From Bagarius yarrelli (lineage: Eukaryota; Chordata; Actinopteri; Siluriformes; Sisoridae), in assembly GCA_005784505.1 (NCBI GenBank), contig VCAZ01000022.1, positions 1,591,695 through 1,655,694 on the forward strand: a stretch of DNA of 64,000 nucleotides. The letters run 5' to 3'. The notes beneath the pieces are model-generated. The model was not told the origin of the DNA, did not search any database, and worked only from the letters and a program-made list of their open reading frames with translations. Positions 48,801 to 58,953 of this stretch are shown here, one piece after another; positions within the stretch are counted from its first letter, which is position 1, and every line of letters begins with the position of its first letter. A program made the position numbers and the translations under genes.

Positions 48801-50200
48801 ACTATAATATTTTATTTTGGTAGAAATATGAATGTAATGTAGAAATAAACATTTTGTTGAGCGAGTAAAAAATGTCAGTATTGATAGAATTCTAAATAAA
48901 ATTATTTATTTTGTTCATCAGTAAATATCGGTTATCGCTTGCACAAATGCAAATAATTGGTATCGGTTCTAAAAAATGAAGATCGTCAATCGCTACTCAA
49001 GATCAATGAGCCAACCTAAATTCCTGATAGATTAAGTGGATGTTTATTAAGAAAACTTTATTTATGCATCATTTTTTTTAATAGAAACCTGCATCCAGTA
49101 AGTATGGTGGGCTGTGCATTTGGTATCTTGGGCTAGCTAGCTAAGCTTGGTGGTTAGCTAGCTTTCGTGGTTAGTGGTTTTCGGCTCACGAAGTCTTCAA
49201 ACAGATTTTTTAAGTATGTACAAGTAATTTCTCTCCGTCGGCCATTGTGGGTGTAAAAATTCTAATTCAGCTGTATTAATGAGTGCAGATCACCACAGAC
49301 ATTTTTTACTAGTCGAACTCGGCTCGAACAGCCGTAATGCTGCCGTTATTGTAGGTCAGCTAGCTGCCCTGTGAGGCGAATTTAAGATCTTATTGGTTAA
49401 AAGGAACATTTTTCATTGCTAATAGAGTTTAATCCTGAATCCTGCCTGAAGGTTGTGGCAGATTAGATTAACATGGCAGCACATAGAGGCCGAAACCTGA
49501 TTGGACAAAAAAAATCTAACATCCACGTACTGGAAGCAGCGCAGAAAGAAAAAATGCTATAAAATGAAGAGAATAAACTGTTGGGAATAAATTAATACAA
49601 TTTAATAGAACAAATATTATGATTTTTAGGTTGTTACCATGTAGGTGAGATTCTGGTAGTGTTTAGTCAGCAGAAAAGGCCTTGCAGACACTGATGGCCC
49701 ACCACTGCCAGTAAGCATTATGTTTCACACACACAGAATGTTGTACTTCTGGTTAATGCTATAGGCAAAACACTTTCTCTTAACCTTTTCTATTGCAATC
49801 CTGTTTTAAATCAGTTATTTAAGGCAATAATGCAATTAAATTAGGATGAAAGTTCTAGTAAGACTTACCAGACTCCAAACCAACATCTGAGCCTTTAACT
49901 GTGGCGCTTTTAATGCTTCTACATGTTAAAAGCTGAACCAGTCCTTTAAGGTGTCTATGAATCAAAGCAAAGATTAAACACAATCAACTACCAGCCGTGC
50001 TGAATGGATGATGTAATGCCAGACATCATTGTTCAATTGAGAATTTGAGTAAAATCTTAGAGCAACCTCGCTTCTTTCAGAATATCAGTCAAAATCAAGG
50101 AAGATGAGAAAACCTTCCAGGATAATCAGGAAATTAGGATGATGTAACTTCCTGTGAAACATGTGACTTGTGGAAGATTCCATATTTTTTGTAGGGGTGA

Positions 50201-50260
50201 TTGAATGTGTTGGGACACTAAAGTGTAAATTGAATGTGTTGGGACACTAAAGTGTAAAGT
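50201..50260. repeat. 30-bp tandem duplication
   Basis: The phrase 'attgaatgtgttgggacact' plus 'aaagtgtaaa' occurs twice back to back with almost no change, a recent local duplication just before a SINE. Confidence 0.85.
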
Positions 50261-50277
50261 TGGACTGGGGATCAGAA

Positions 50278-50600
50278 GGGGCAGTGGTGGCTCAAATGAT
50301 TAAGGGCGTTGAGTTGTTTGATCTGAAGACCAGGAAAACTGGCTTCAAACCCCACCACCACCACCAGCCAGCCACTGTTGGGTCCTCGAGCAAGATTACC
50401 ATTACCCTTCCTGCTCCAGGGGCACTGTATCATAACTGACCCTGCACTCTGACCCCAAGTTCCTAAGATAAGAAATGGCGTGAAATATGTGACAAAATAA
50501 CGGCATTTACATTAGATGGTAGGATCAAATCTGGAGCCCCTGAGCAAATTCCTCAACCTATAACTGCTCAGTTGGATAAGGGGGTCCAGCAAAAGTGTAA
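50278..50600 (+). mobile_element. tRNA-derived SINE, older copy
   Basis: Same family as the copy at 60161: 'ggggcagtggtggctcaaat' head (A-box region), 'ggcttcaaaccccacc' (B-box region), 'ccactgttgggtcctcgagc' body and 'ctgaccctgcactctgaccc'. More diverged, with an expanded CCA run. Confidence 0.75.
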
Positions 50601-51990
50601 ATGATTCATGTGACGTGGAACTATGTCGAATATTCCTTATGGTTGTTTTGATTTTCTCCTATAATGGGAAACGCTGGGTCTGTGAAAAAAACCCCAAAGT
50701 TGTGTGTCTGCACCAGCAGGGATGGTGCTCATTAGCGTCAGCACTCCTAGTGTGTGGGTTTGTGTTAAAGCAACAGAAACGTGGCAGTGACTTTTATCTT
50801 TACACCCCGAGTGTCCTGAAGTGTGTGTGTTTTAGGAAATGCAGGATCAGTGGAAAACATCTAATAACAGGAACCAGATGCTTTTTTTTCAAACCCTAAT
50901 AAACACTGCAGGACAACTTTTATTAACGCAGGCTTTACAGACGGACCCTAACGAGCAGGACAACCTGCAGAGATTTACACACAGCAAGACAGCACCACGT
51001 TTCATACACACAAACGCACACATACACGCTGTCAAAGAAAGGCAACAGAATCAGCAATTGTGTTTAATTAGGTTTTATTTTCACGTAGGTGCATAATGTG
51101 CACACTAAAAATACCGAGGCAGAAGTGAAAACGTTTGAAAAATGAAGGTGAAGTTCGGCATTGGGGTCGATTTAGAAGCTCGAGTGCTCTTTTCGCATGG
51201 TAGAGGTCTAAGGTTGGGGTTATAACTGACGTGTGACTACGTGGCAGCGACTCAAACTGGTCTGTCCACTAAGGGGCCGGTCAAAAGTGTTACCCTTAAA
51301 AAAATATGTTACCCCGTAATCGTTTTTTGGGTCAAGGACCCTTTGGGCGACAGAGACTTGGGACAGGGACCCCCAAGATAAAAAGTATCAAACGTAATAA
51401 AAACTTTCAATAAGTAAATCCAAGCTTTGGAGATGTTTCTGGGTATTTTCTGGACTTTGGTTAGACCAAGGCTTCTGCAGCGGGATTATTAGCATTATTA
51501 GCTACCCGAAGTGTAGCTATTACAAACGCGATTTTGTTGAGTTAAATTGTATATAAATTATAAGCTATTAGCGTTTTCAAGCACGCCTAAAGGTTTTTTT
51601 AAGCGAGCTTATTGTCTACTTCAACGTAGCGTACATCCACGTGACTGCATATGGTTGCAAGGGTTTAAATAAAACAGTTAATGTAATAATTATTTCATGT
51701 TTTAAACGTAATATTTTATCTTGAGCCAACATTAATAAGCGGACCCCCCTGCAGTACCCGCTAGGAACCGTGGATCCCGGGTTGAAAACCCATGTCTTTA
51801 AAACATTTTTAAAAATCATACTTGGTGTTCCACCCCCTATTGGACAGAAAGAGTTTACGTAGCTGCGACGTAGTCACACATCAAGTTACACTATTGCTTC
51901 ACAATTTACGCCTGGACAATGCACCTAACAAATGCGTGCACCACCCTTTTTTACACATACATAGTATAGCCCCTGCATAACTACCTCCCG

Positions 51991-52000
51991 TTTATTTATT
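51991..52000 (-). terminator. AATAAA hexamers overlapping the actinodin stop codon
   Basis: On the minus strand the end of the gene reads AAATAAATAAAC: two overlapping AATAAA hexamers, one spanning the TAA stop (51998-51996). If used, the 3' UTR would be only about 20 bases. I saw no other clear hexamer in the next 300 bases, but a distant one may serve. Confidence 0.4.
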
Positions 52001-54289
52001 TGGAGTTGGGGGCAGAGTAAGAAAAGCGATTGGCATTGTACAACTCTGATTGGTAGTCATACGGATATGGAGAACCGTAGTATGGGTAAACTGGTTTCTT
52101 AACAATGGGAGCAGGTGGCTCTGGTGTCTCCTCCTCCTCCTCATCTTCCTCTTCAGGTTCGGGCTCAGGTGGAGGGGGCGGAACTTTTCCTTTCATAGAG
52201 AGGGGAGGGTTGTCGATAAGACAGTCGGGGTCCCAGTATGGGTCACAATCGTATTCCATTCCTTTACGGACTATAGGTGCGGGAGGTGGTGCAGGGGCGG
52301 GGCCTTTGATCAAGGCGGGTGGAGGAGGGGGTGGGGCTTGCATTTTACAGCTGGGATTGTACCGGGGGTCACAGAGCACAGGGACTGCTCCTGTGGGCAG
52401 GTACACAATGTGAGGCTTACACAAAGGGTCTCTGGCATTACACAGGTGAATAACGTCAGATTGCGAGGGGACCAAGGGGGCGGGGCCTTTTACAAAAGCA
52501 GGGCTTGAGGCAGGGGTTTGCTTAGGAGGAGGAGCAGGACCTTTAACGGAAGCAGGAGGAGGGGGCAGCTTGCAATGTTTGTCCTTGGATGGGTCACACC
52601 TGGGCAGTACCGGAACACCGAGTTTGTTCTGGAAGTTGGCAGCATCAGGACCATACGCCTGCTCAAGGTGCCTCATCTGCTGATACAGCATTCGGATCCG
52701 GTCGATCTCATACAGCTATGAAGGCAGAATACAGAAAAAACACAAATCATAAGTTATTATCTTAATATCTTATACCTGAAATCTAATTAAATTTTGACAA
52801 ATTTAGAATGTTGTTAAAATGCTACATATATGCTAGCTAGCTGTGGAACTGGTATTGCCGTGCAGGGTGTTTGTAGGCCTTGTAGGGTTTGTGCAGGTAG
52901 GATGTGTCCACTGCTTACCCCCTCTGTGTGACCAATGCTGGTGTAGTAGCGATAGTAGGACTGGAAGTCAGGATAATGCCTGTACCAGCGCGGGTCCGCA
53001 TTTCGCCGAGTGCGAGAAAGGAAACCATTAGCCTGATCCGCATCTATACTCACTTTCTCCGAATCTACAAGAGAGACAAACGTGGGGATAAAGACATGTA
53101 GATGATTGGCACTAGATGGAGTAGAAGAAGAGTGTGTATAAACTCCGTAAAGTGTTAGGCGAATTTTTAATGTGAGATTTTACCTTCCGGTTTATCTTCC
53201 GGTCGGACGGCATCGAGCAAAGACTTCGCGTCTGACCATCCTGCACGGCACCCCAGTTAGATTGCAGCAAGTTATTTATAATAAAATATGCAAGTTGATG
53301 TATTACTGGACCATGATGTGTTACTGAAACATGACACGTTTCTGAAACCTAATTGGTGTGTTATTATTGTAACCTGATGTGTTAATATAACATAATGAAT
53401 GTATTACAGTAACTTGTCACATTATTGTAACTAGTTACAGTAACACACCATTATCACAGGAACACATCATGTTACAATACTATACGGATCAAGTTACAGT
53501 TACACATCAAGTTACAGTAACACATTAATGAAATTACTGTAACACATCATGTTACAATAACATGAATCAGGTTACGGTACACATCAGGTTAGAGTAAAAC
53601 ATGAATTCAGTTACAGTAACACATCAGGTTAGAGTAACACATGAATTCAGTTACAGTAACACATCAGGTTAGAGTAACACATGAATTCAGTTACAGTAAC
53701 ACATCAGGTTAGAGTAACACATGAATTCAGTTTTCAGTACAGTAACATCAGGTTAGAGTAACATCTGAATTCAGTTACAGTAACATCACGGTTATAGTAA
53801 CATATGAATTCAGTTACAGTAAACACATGAATCATCAGGTTAGAGTAACACATGAATTCAGTTACAGTAACACATCAGGTTAGAGTAACACATGAATTCA
53901 GTTACAGTAACACATCAGGTTAGAGTAACACATGAATTCAGTTACAGTAACACATCAGGTTAGAGTAACACATGAATTCAGTTACAGTAACACATCAGGT
54001 TAGAGTATATATGAATTCAGTTACAGTAACACATCAGGTTAGAGTAATGCATCAAGTAACAGCAACAAATCAGTCATGTTACAGTAACACATCAATCTGG
54101 TCAAAATGATGCATCAGGTTGTGGTAACAGCAATAACGTAACAGTAACAAATTATGTTGATTAAAGGATCAGGTAGGAGTAACACACAAATCAAGTTACA
54201 TTTGTGTGAATTTAAAAATAAAATTGTAACGGATACTTACGTGGCAGCAGCACGATGCAACATAACACACCAAGAAACCTAAGGACCAT
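51996..54289 (-). CDS. actinodin family protein (fin actinotrichia)
   Basis: Secreted structural protein of the collagen-like actinotrichia fibrils that support fish fin folds; the family is known from fish and absent from tetrapods. Coding exons (minus): 54289-54241, 53240-53184, 53064-52919, 52715-51996; 972 nt including the stop, 323 residues. Signal peptide at 1-21 (MVLRFLGVLCCIVLLP...). A furin-type RTRR site at 53-56 precedes a Tyr-rich block (DFQSYYRYYTSIGHTEGLYE), a family hallmark. Then four cysteine-pair repeats (RCDPSKDKHCK, LCNARDPLCK, LCDPRYNPSCK, DCDPYWDPDCL) alternate with Pro-rich linkers containing KGPAP. The C-terminus is acidic, then Tyr/Pro-rich (YPYYGSPYPYDY). Which of the actinodin paralogues (and1-4) it is cannot be told by eye, so no symbol is given. 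The coding ATG lies in the second exon; a short 5' exon is upstream. Confidence 0.86.
53475..54110. repeat. 40-bp minisatellite in actinodin intron
   Basis: About twelve copies of a 40-bp unit (…CAGTAACACATCAGGTTAG… then AGTAACACATGAATTCAGTT), the central ones nearly identical. Each unit is itself two related 18-22-bp halves sharing AGTAACACAT. Most units carry a GAATTC. Edges (53300-53590 and after 54040) are diverged monomers, so the array grew from the inside. Confidence 0.95.
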
Positions 54290-54479
54290 GATGGCTGTTT
54301 GAACACACACACACAGACAAAGTTCCCTTACAAAGTCTTAATGCTGTGGGCAGGACATAGAACCACAGGAAACCAGAAACTGTACATTTACAGTAGGGGG
54401 CAATAAAAAAATGTTATTGATACAGACATCCGGTGGTGTTTTTCTCTCTTTAGTCGCCTAGAATGTATTTGTATGTTGT

Positions 54480-54800
54480 AATTAAATTGGTACTGGTACT
54501 AAGAGACACAAAGCCCCTGAGCTCCATTAGGACATGGTGATGTTCTGAATGGAGTGGAGGAACTCTTATGTCCTGTACAGAGTCCTGACTTTGACTAAAC
54601 CCCACTGATGAGAACTGGAAATCCAAACTGCAACCCAGACCATCTCAACTCTTTAGTGTCTGATCTCACTAATAAAATGCAGGAACACAAATCCCCACAG
54701 TCACATGACCCGGTCTCTCCAGAAGTGTGGAGGTTTTTTACAGGAGGAGAGTGGGATTTTGTCCAGAGCGTGTATGGTATCACTGGTCAGACTTTGATCA
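54480..54800 (+). mobile_element. Tc1-like transposon relic
   Basis: Contains 'tcctgtacagagtcctgact', 'ctgatctcactaataaaatg', 'gaacacaaatccccacagtc', 'ccagaagtgtggagg', the 3' half of the family at 31060. The translated 'CTES...LNPTDENW' recalls the SPDLNPIEN.W motif of Tc1 transposases, with stops. It lies in the first actinodin intron. Confidence 0.65.
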
Positions 54801-54994
54801 AGCTGCGAACGGTTGTATGTGATGAACATTTGTACAAATATAAGAATGACTGTTGTTTTTCTTATGTCAGGATTTGGATACATAATTTAATTTATAATCA
54901 TTTCTCTTTGGTTTATTTGGTTTAAAAAATTCATTTGACATTTAACATTAACATTACATTCAGAATGAATTTACCATCGTGGCATCATTACACA

Positions 54995-55410
54995 CCTCAA
55001 AATAAGGGAAGAATGTTTTTAAAGAAAACGGAAGAAAAAAAATGAAGAAGAAGAAAAAGGAGATGAGGAAGAAAAAATTAAGAGGGAAAAGAAGAAGAAG
55101 AAGAAGAAGAAGAAGAAGAAGAAGAAGAAGAAGAAGAAGAACACGAAGAAAGGGGAAGAGGAAAAAGAACAAAAAGAAAGAAATGATGCTTGGAAGATTC
55201 TGAAGCACTGAAAAAAAAGTTAATACAAATTTGTAAAAAATGTTTTAAACAAAACTTTTAATGTAAAAAAAAAAAAAAGCTGAATGTAAAAAAATCTTTT
55301 AAAATGAAAAAGTGAAAATTCAGAAAACGAGTCGAGTTAAAGGAGGTGAAATAATGAATAAGATGGAATGAGACAGGAAAGAAATAAGAAAATGATTAAA
55401 GAGGATAAAA
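54995..55410. repeat. polypurine tract with (GAA)n core
   Basis: About 180 bp almost pure purine on the plus strand (55018-55195) with a perfect GAA repeat at about 55091-55141, followed by A-rich sequence. It sits in the first actinodin intron. Such tracts can form triplex DNA; that is inference. Confidence 0.9.
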
Positions 55411-55674
55411 AAAATAATACAGGTCTAAAAGTGATGACCTACCCGAAAAATAAAATTCAACAATTTCGCAGCAAAAAATGTAACTTTAATCTTAATATTT
55501 TACAGATGTGAATCCAGCATAGACAACAACATGAAAACAGTCATTTATTAACATCCTTAACTCTTCTTTAATCATTAATATCTAAACAATTTAACACTTT
55601 ATATCATAAATTATCTCGAATAAAATTCTTTTCTACTTTTCAGTATTTTGTGTGTGGATGAAGAAGAAACTCAC

Positions 55675-55735
55675 CTTGCGCACGAGTCCGCTTTTCCTAC
55701 CAAACCTCACGCTCAGGTGTATTAAATAAAGCCCT
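55675..55735 (-). promoter_or_regulatory. actinodin promoter and 5' non-coding exon
   Basis: On the minus strand, CGCAAG/GTGAGT at 55675/55674 is a strong donor. A TATA-like TTTATTTAAT lies at 55730-55721, which would place the start site near 55695 and leave a very short first exon. The next acceptor should lie shortly before the ATG at 54289. Fitted by eye. Confidence 0.5.
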
Positions 55736-55927
55736 GCCTGTCACTCATGCAGAACAGATGTCTGATTGGTTCATCAGTTCTACAGAAACCCCGCCCATCA
55801 GTGCCCCGCCTTAAGCAAAGCCCCGCCCCTTTCTTTTCTTCCCTGCGGCGCTCTAATAAAAGTGTAGAGGAAAACCTGCGATCAGCACTTTCTACACAGG
55901 GGCAGTAAAACAGGACAGCTGCAGGGG

Positions 55928-55928
<1 letters not shown>

Positions 55929-55970
<42 letters not shown>
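55929..55970. repeat. (CA)n microsatellite
   Basis: About 42 bp of perfect CA repeat, upstream of the actinodin promoter; similar tracts follow at 56090-56120 and 56288-56329. Confidence 0.95.
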
Positions 55971-55973
<3 letters not shown>

Positions 55974-56088
55974 TTATTAGAGCACACGGTTACTACAAAC
56001 ACCCGACAAAAAAATGAAAAATGATGGCCGGTGCCATAATTTTACCTTAGTGATTATGGTGTCTGTTCAACCCTGTAAAACTGAACAC

Positions 56089-56123
<35 letters not shown>

Positions 56124-56285
56124 ATTCACACACACATACACACAAAATGAAGCGTTTTGCCAATTCCAGATGTTTGAAGGCGACGTTATAAAAGTGCGCC
56201 AACATTCCGGATGTTTTAAAAAAAAAGTGCCGAACACTTTAACTATCATTACTGAGGATTTATGCGCTGTAGAGGGGAGTGAGAT

Positions 56286-56321
<36 letters not shown>

Positions 56322-56559
56322 ACACACACAGGAGTGATGGTCAGGTCACCTTTAAATAATTCAGTGTGGATTGTAGAAGGTAAAATGTTTATGTACAGAT
56401 TAAAACCGGCAGCACTTTAAAAGTCTTTCCAGTGAATAAAGTTATGTTCTGAGAATGTTTATTAAACGTTCTCTTTTAGTTTTGGGCTTTAAAATGTTAG
56501 AAAAGGTGAAATAACTCTGCTTAATGTTGGTAAATCGTTGTTTTATGGTTATTTTATGG

Positions 56560-57085
56560 TGTTGCTCTAACAGTTTGGGAACGTTCATCGCGTATGAGTG
56601 ACATCATCAGGACGTTCCATGCACACTGGTCTAGGGACGTTTTCTCGAAACATTTTGACAATGTTTCTTATGTATAAATAACCTCATAAAGAACTTTCAT
56701 GAACACTGCTCTAAGAACATTGTCTTCAAACATTTTAAAAACGTTTATCGGGTATGAATAACATCATAAGAACCTTATATAAACTTTGTTAGAAGAATGT
56801 TGTCTCTAAACATATTGAGAACGTTCCTCAAGTGTGAATAACATCATAATGACGTTTCAAAAACTTTGCTCTTATAATGGTTGTTTCAAAACATTTTAGG
56901 AACGTTTGTTAAGTATGAATAACCTCAAAAAGACCTTCCGTGAACACTGCTTCAAGAACATTTCTCTCTAAACGTTCCCTGAACATTGCTATAAGAACGT
57001 TTCTCTCTAAACATTTTGCGAACATTTCTCGAGTACAAATAACGTTATAAGGGCGTTTCATTACCATGAAGAAAAAAAGATAATG
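56560..57085. repeat. 80-bp tandem repeat, first block
   Basis: Landmarks of the type 'gtatgaataacatcataa' recur at 56592, 56672, 56752, 56832, 56913 and 57033, a period of 80 bp with one 1.5-unit step. Each unit contains variants of AACATTTTGAGAACGTTCCTCGAGT and TCATGAACACTGCTCTAAGAACGTT in parts. Palindromic GAACGTTC and CTCGAG cores recur. Units differ by 20-30 per cent, so the array is old. Confidence 0.9.
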
Positions 57086-57619
57086 TAGTGACAACAGTAA
57101 CAAGTCATTTGATTGTTTTACCCTCATGTTAACCTTAGAAGTTTGCTTAAAGGCAACACAACAGATTAAGGCTTACATTTTATCTCCAGGTTCTAAGAGC
57201 TGCTAAAGAGGGTTCTTGACTTGGCTACATGTTATAACAGGGCTTTTTTTTTGCTTACCAAGTTCAAACAACTTTTTTCCTCTCTCTGTCTCTCTCTGTC
57301 TCTCTCTCTCATTGGTCTGTTTGTGTCTAAGCCGAATGTTGATCGTGTCGATGTCTAGATAGTAAAGAAGACAGCTGTGACGCATTACAGTTACAGGTGT
57401 GGACAAGTGAAGCCAGAAAGCTATTAAAGGGCTGGTCAGTATGTGCATGTTGTGAACCGGAATCCTGGGATGAGGATTAGAACCTTGATCCGGTCCGAGA
57501 GGGTTGGATAAGGACTAATGTTTGGGAATTGGGCCACTTATGTGTGACCATCCAAACAGCATCGTCACAAAAGAGCTGAAAGAGTCACATGGGTCGCGGT
57601 TTGGCATGATGTATTTAAT

Positions 57620-57880
57620 AACATCGCAAAATAACGCTCCAAGAACGCTTCTCTCTAAAACGTTCCTCGAGTACAAGCAACATTTTGAGGACGTTCCATA
57701 AACATTGCTTTGAGAAGATTTCTCTCAACATTTTGAGAACGTTCCTCGAGTACGAGTAACGTTATAAAGGCTTTCCGTGAACACTGCTCTAAAACCATTT
57801 CTCTCGAAACATTTTGAGAGCGTTCCTCCAGTACAAATAATGTTATAAGGACGTTTCATGAACATGAAGAAAAGATAGTG
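57620..57880. repeat. 80-bp tandem repeat, second block
   Basis: Three further units (landmarks at 57671, 57750 and 57831). Both blocks end with the same non-repeat phrase ('catgaagaaaa...gata.tgtagtgacaa'), so they probably arose by duplication of one longer segment. Confidence 0.88.
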
Positions 57881-58579
57881 TAGTGACAATACATTCGATG
57901 TGAGCAGTATAGTAATAGTAATAGCTAATAGTAAGAATTAGTGCGGTTCCTTAAATGAATGAATTAAATTGTATAGTGTTCATGATATGGCGAGAACATT
58001 TTTACAGCTTTAATAGCTTCCTTCCTGCTGTAAGAAATATTTCACAAACCAACTGGCAGCTCATATTGTTAATTAGCTTTGATTAAGTCTTTTCCCACTA
58101 GAGGGAGCCCTTTAAGGCCTGCACAGAAACAGCTACTGTAAGAACACCTCAGTTATGTGGAACACTGATGGAAAGCGTAATCTGTTCATCTCACAGGATT
58201 AGAAATCAACAGTAATAAAAGTATGTTAATGGTTTACCAACATAGTGTGTAATTTCATTAAAATTAGTAAAAAAAAAAATCTTTCCCAAATTAGAAAACC
58301 ATATTATTTTTACTATTTTTTCCTGATGTACTTAAATCATTTTTAATGCGTCAGTAAATCTTTGCTCGTCAAACTCACTTTAGTTTTATTTCTACAGCGT
58401 TTCAATAATCTCAAAGCAGCAAACGATATTTAAAATTCCAAAATCGTACCAGCAAAAACCAGCTGAGAAATAAGAAAGAAACCCGACTGAAATAGGAACT
58501 CATGCTTATCCAAGACACCGGAGTGCCTGTGTGTGCGATTATGTGTATAATCATGTCCTGTCTACACATCTATATCCAA

Positions 58580-58690
58580 AGGGCTCATTGGTTAAGGTGC
58601 TGAACTGCTAATTCTGAGATTGCAAATTTAAGTCCCAGCAACACCAAGGCCCTTAAATGGCTGTTAGATGTTAAAAAAATGTGATAAATT
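58580..58690 (+). mobile_element. tRNA-derived SINE, fragment
   Basis: 'gggctcattggttaaggtgc', 'tgaactgctaattctgagat', 'tgcaaatttaagtcccagca': an A-box/B-box-like head resembling the 60161 family but with a different body. Confidence 0.55.
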
Positions 58691-58808
58691 CCTGGGGATT
58701 AGGTCATCCGATGAATGTCGTAAAAGAACCATTCTGTGTTAAACATTCACATTAACCCGGATTCAATGGAATACGAACACACAGTCTGGACTGAACACAG
58801 TGCAGAGC

Positions 58809-58814
58809 TTTATT
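58809..58814 (-). terminator. MCM7 poly(A) signal
   Basis: AATAAA on the minus strand 140 bases beyond the MCM7 stop codon. Confidence 0.65.
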
Positions 58815-58953
58815 AAGGGATTAATATGTACAGAATAAAACCAACTCTCATTTATAGTCATAACAAAACGTCCAATAGCAATATGCTAAGAAGCTGAAAC
58901 AGCAAAACACACACAAGGGTGTGTAGAAAGTTTTGCAGAAGCACAAGTCTCTA

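Larger units (their letters stand above)
48215..51990. other. COPS6-actinodin intergenic region
   Basis: Gene-free. It includes a SINE-like fragment (48711-48800), a 30-bp direct repeat (about 50201-50260), a tRNA-derived SINE (50278-50600) and otherwise unremarkable AT-rich sequence. Short open frames near 50615-51096 have no coding character. Confidence 0.55.
55740..58800. other. actinodin-MCM7 intergenic region
   Basis: No exon found. It holds three (CA)n tracts (55929-55970, 56090-56120, 56288-56329), two blocks of an 80-bp repeat (56560-57085 and 57620-57875) and a decayed SINE (58580-58690). The rest is AT-rich without recognisable features. Confidence 0.55.

Noticed and set aside
50615..51096. 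Two overlapping short frames that might form a small gene
   Set aside because: They overlap the end of a SINE-like segment, have no splice sites or homology that I can see and have AT-rich, non-coding composition.
52050..52508. Plus-strand frame opposite the last actinodin exon
   Set aside because: It is the antisense shadow of Pro-rich repeats; the minus frame has splice continuity, a signal peptide and family cysteine motifs.
53475..54110. CRISPR-like regular repeats
   Set aside because: The units are directly tandem, with no unique spacers, in an intron of a vertebrate gene; this is a minisatellite.
54608..54925. Open frame of about 105 codons in the actinodin intron
   Set aside because: It lies within a decayed Tc1-like relic and is on the opposite strand to the host gene; there is no family match beyond that.
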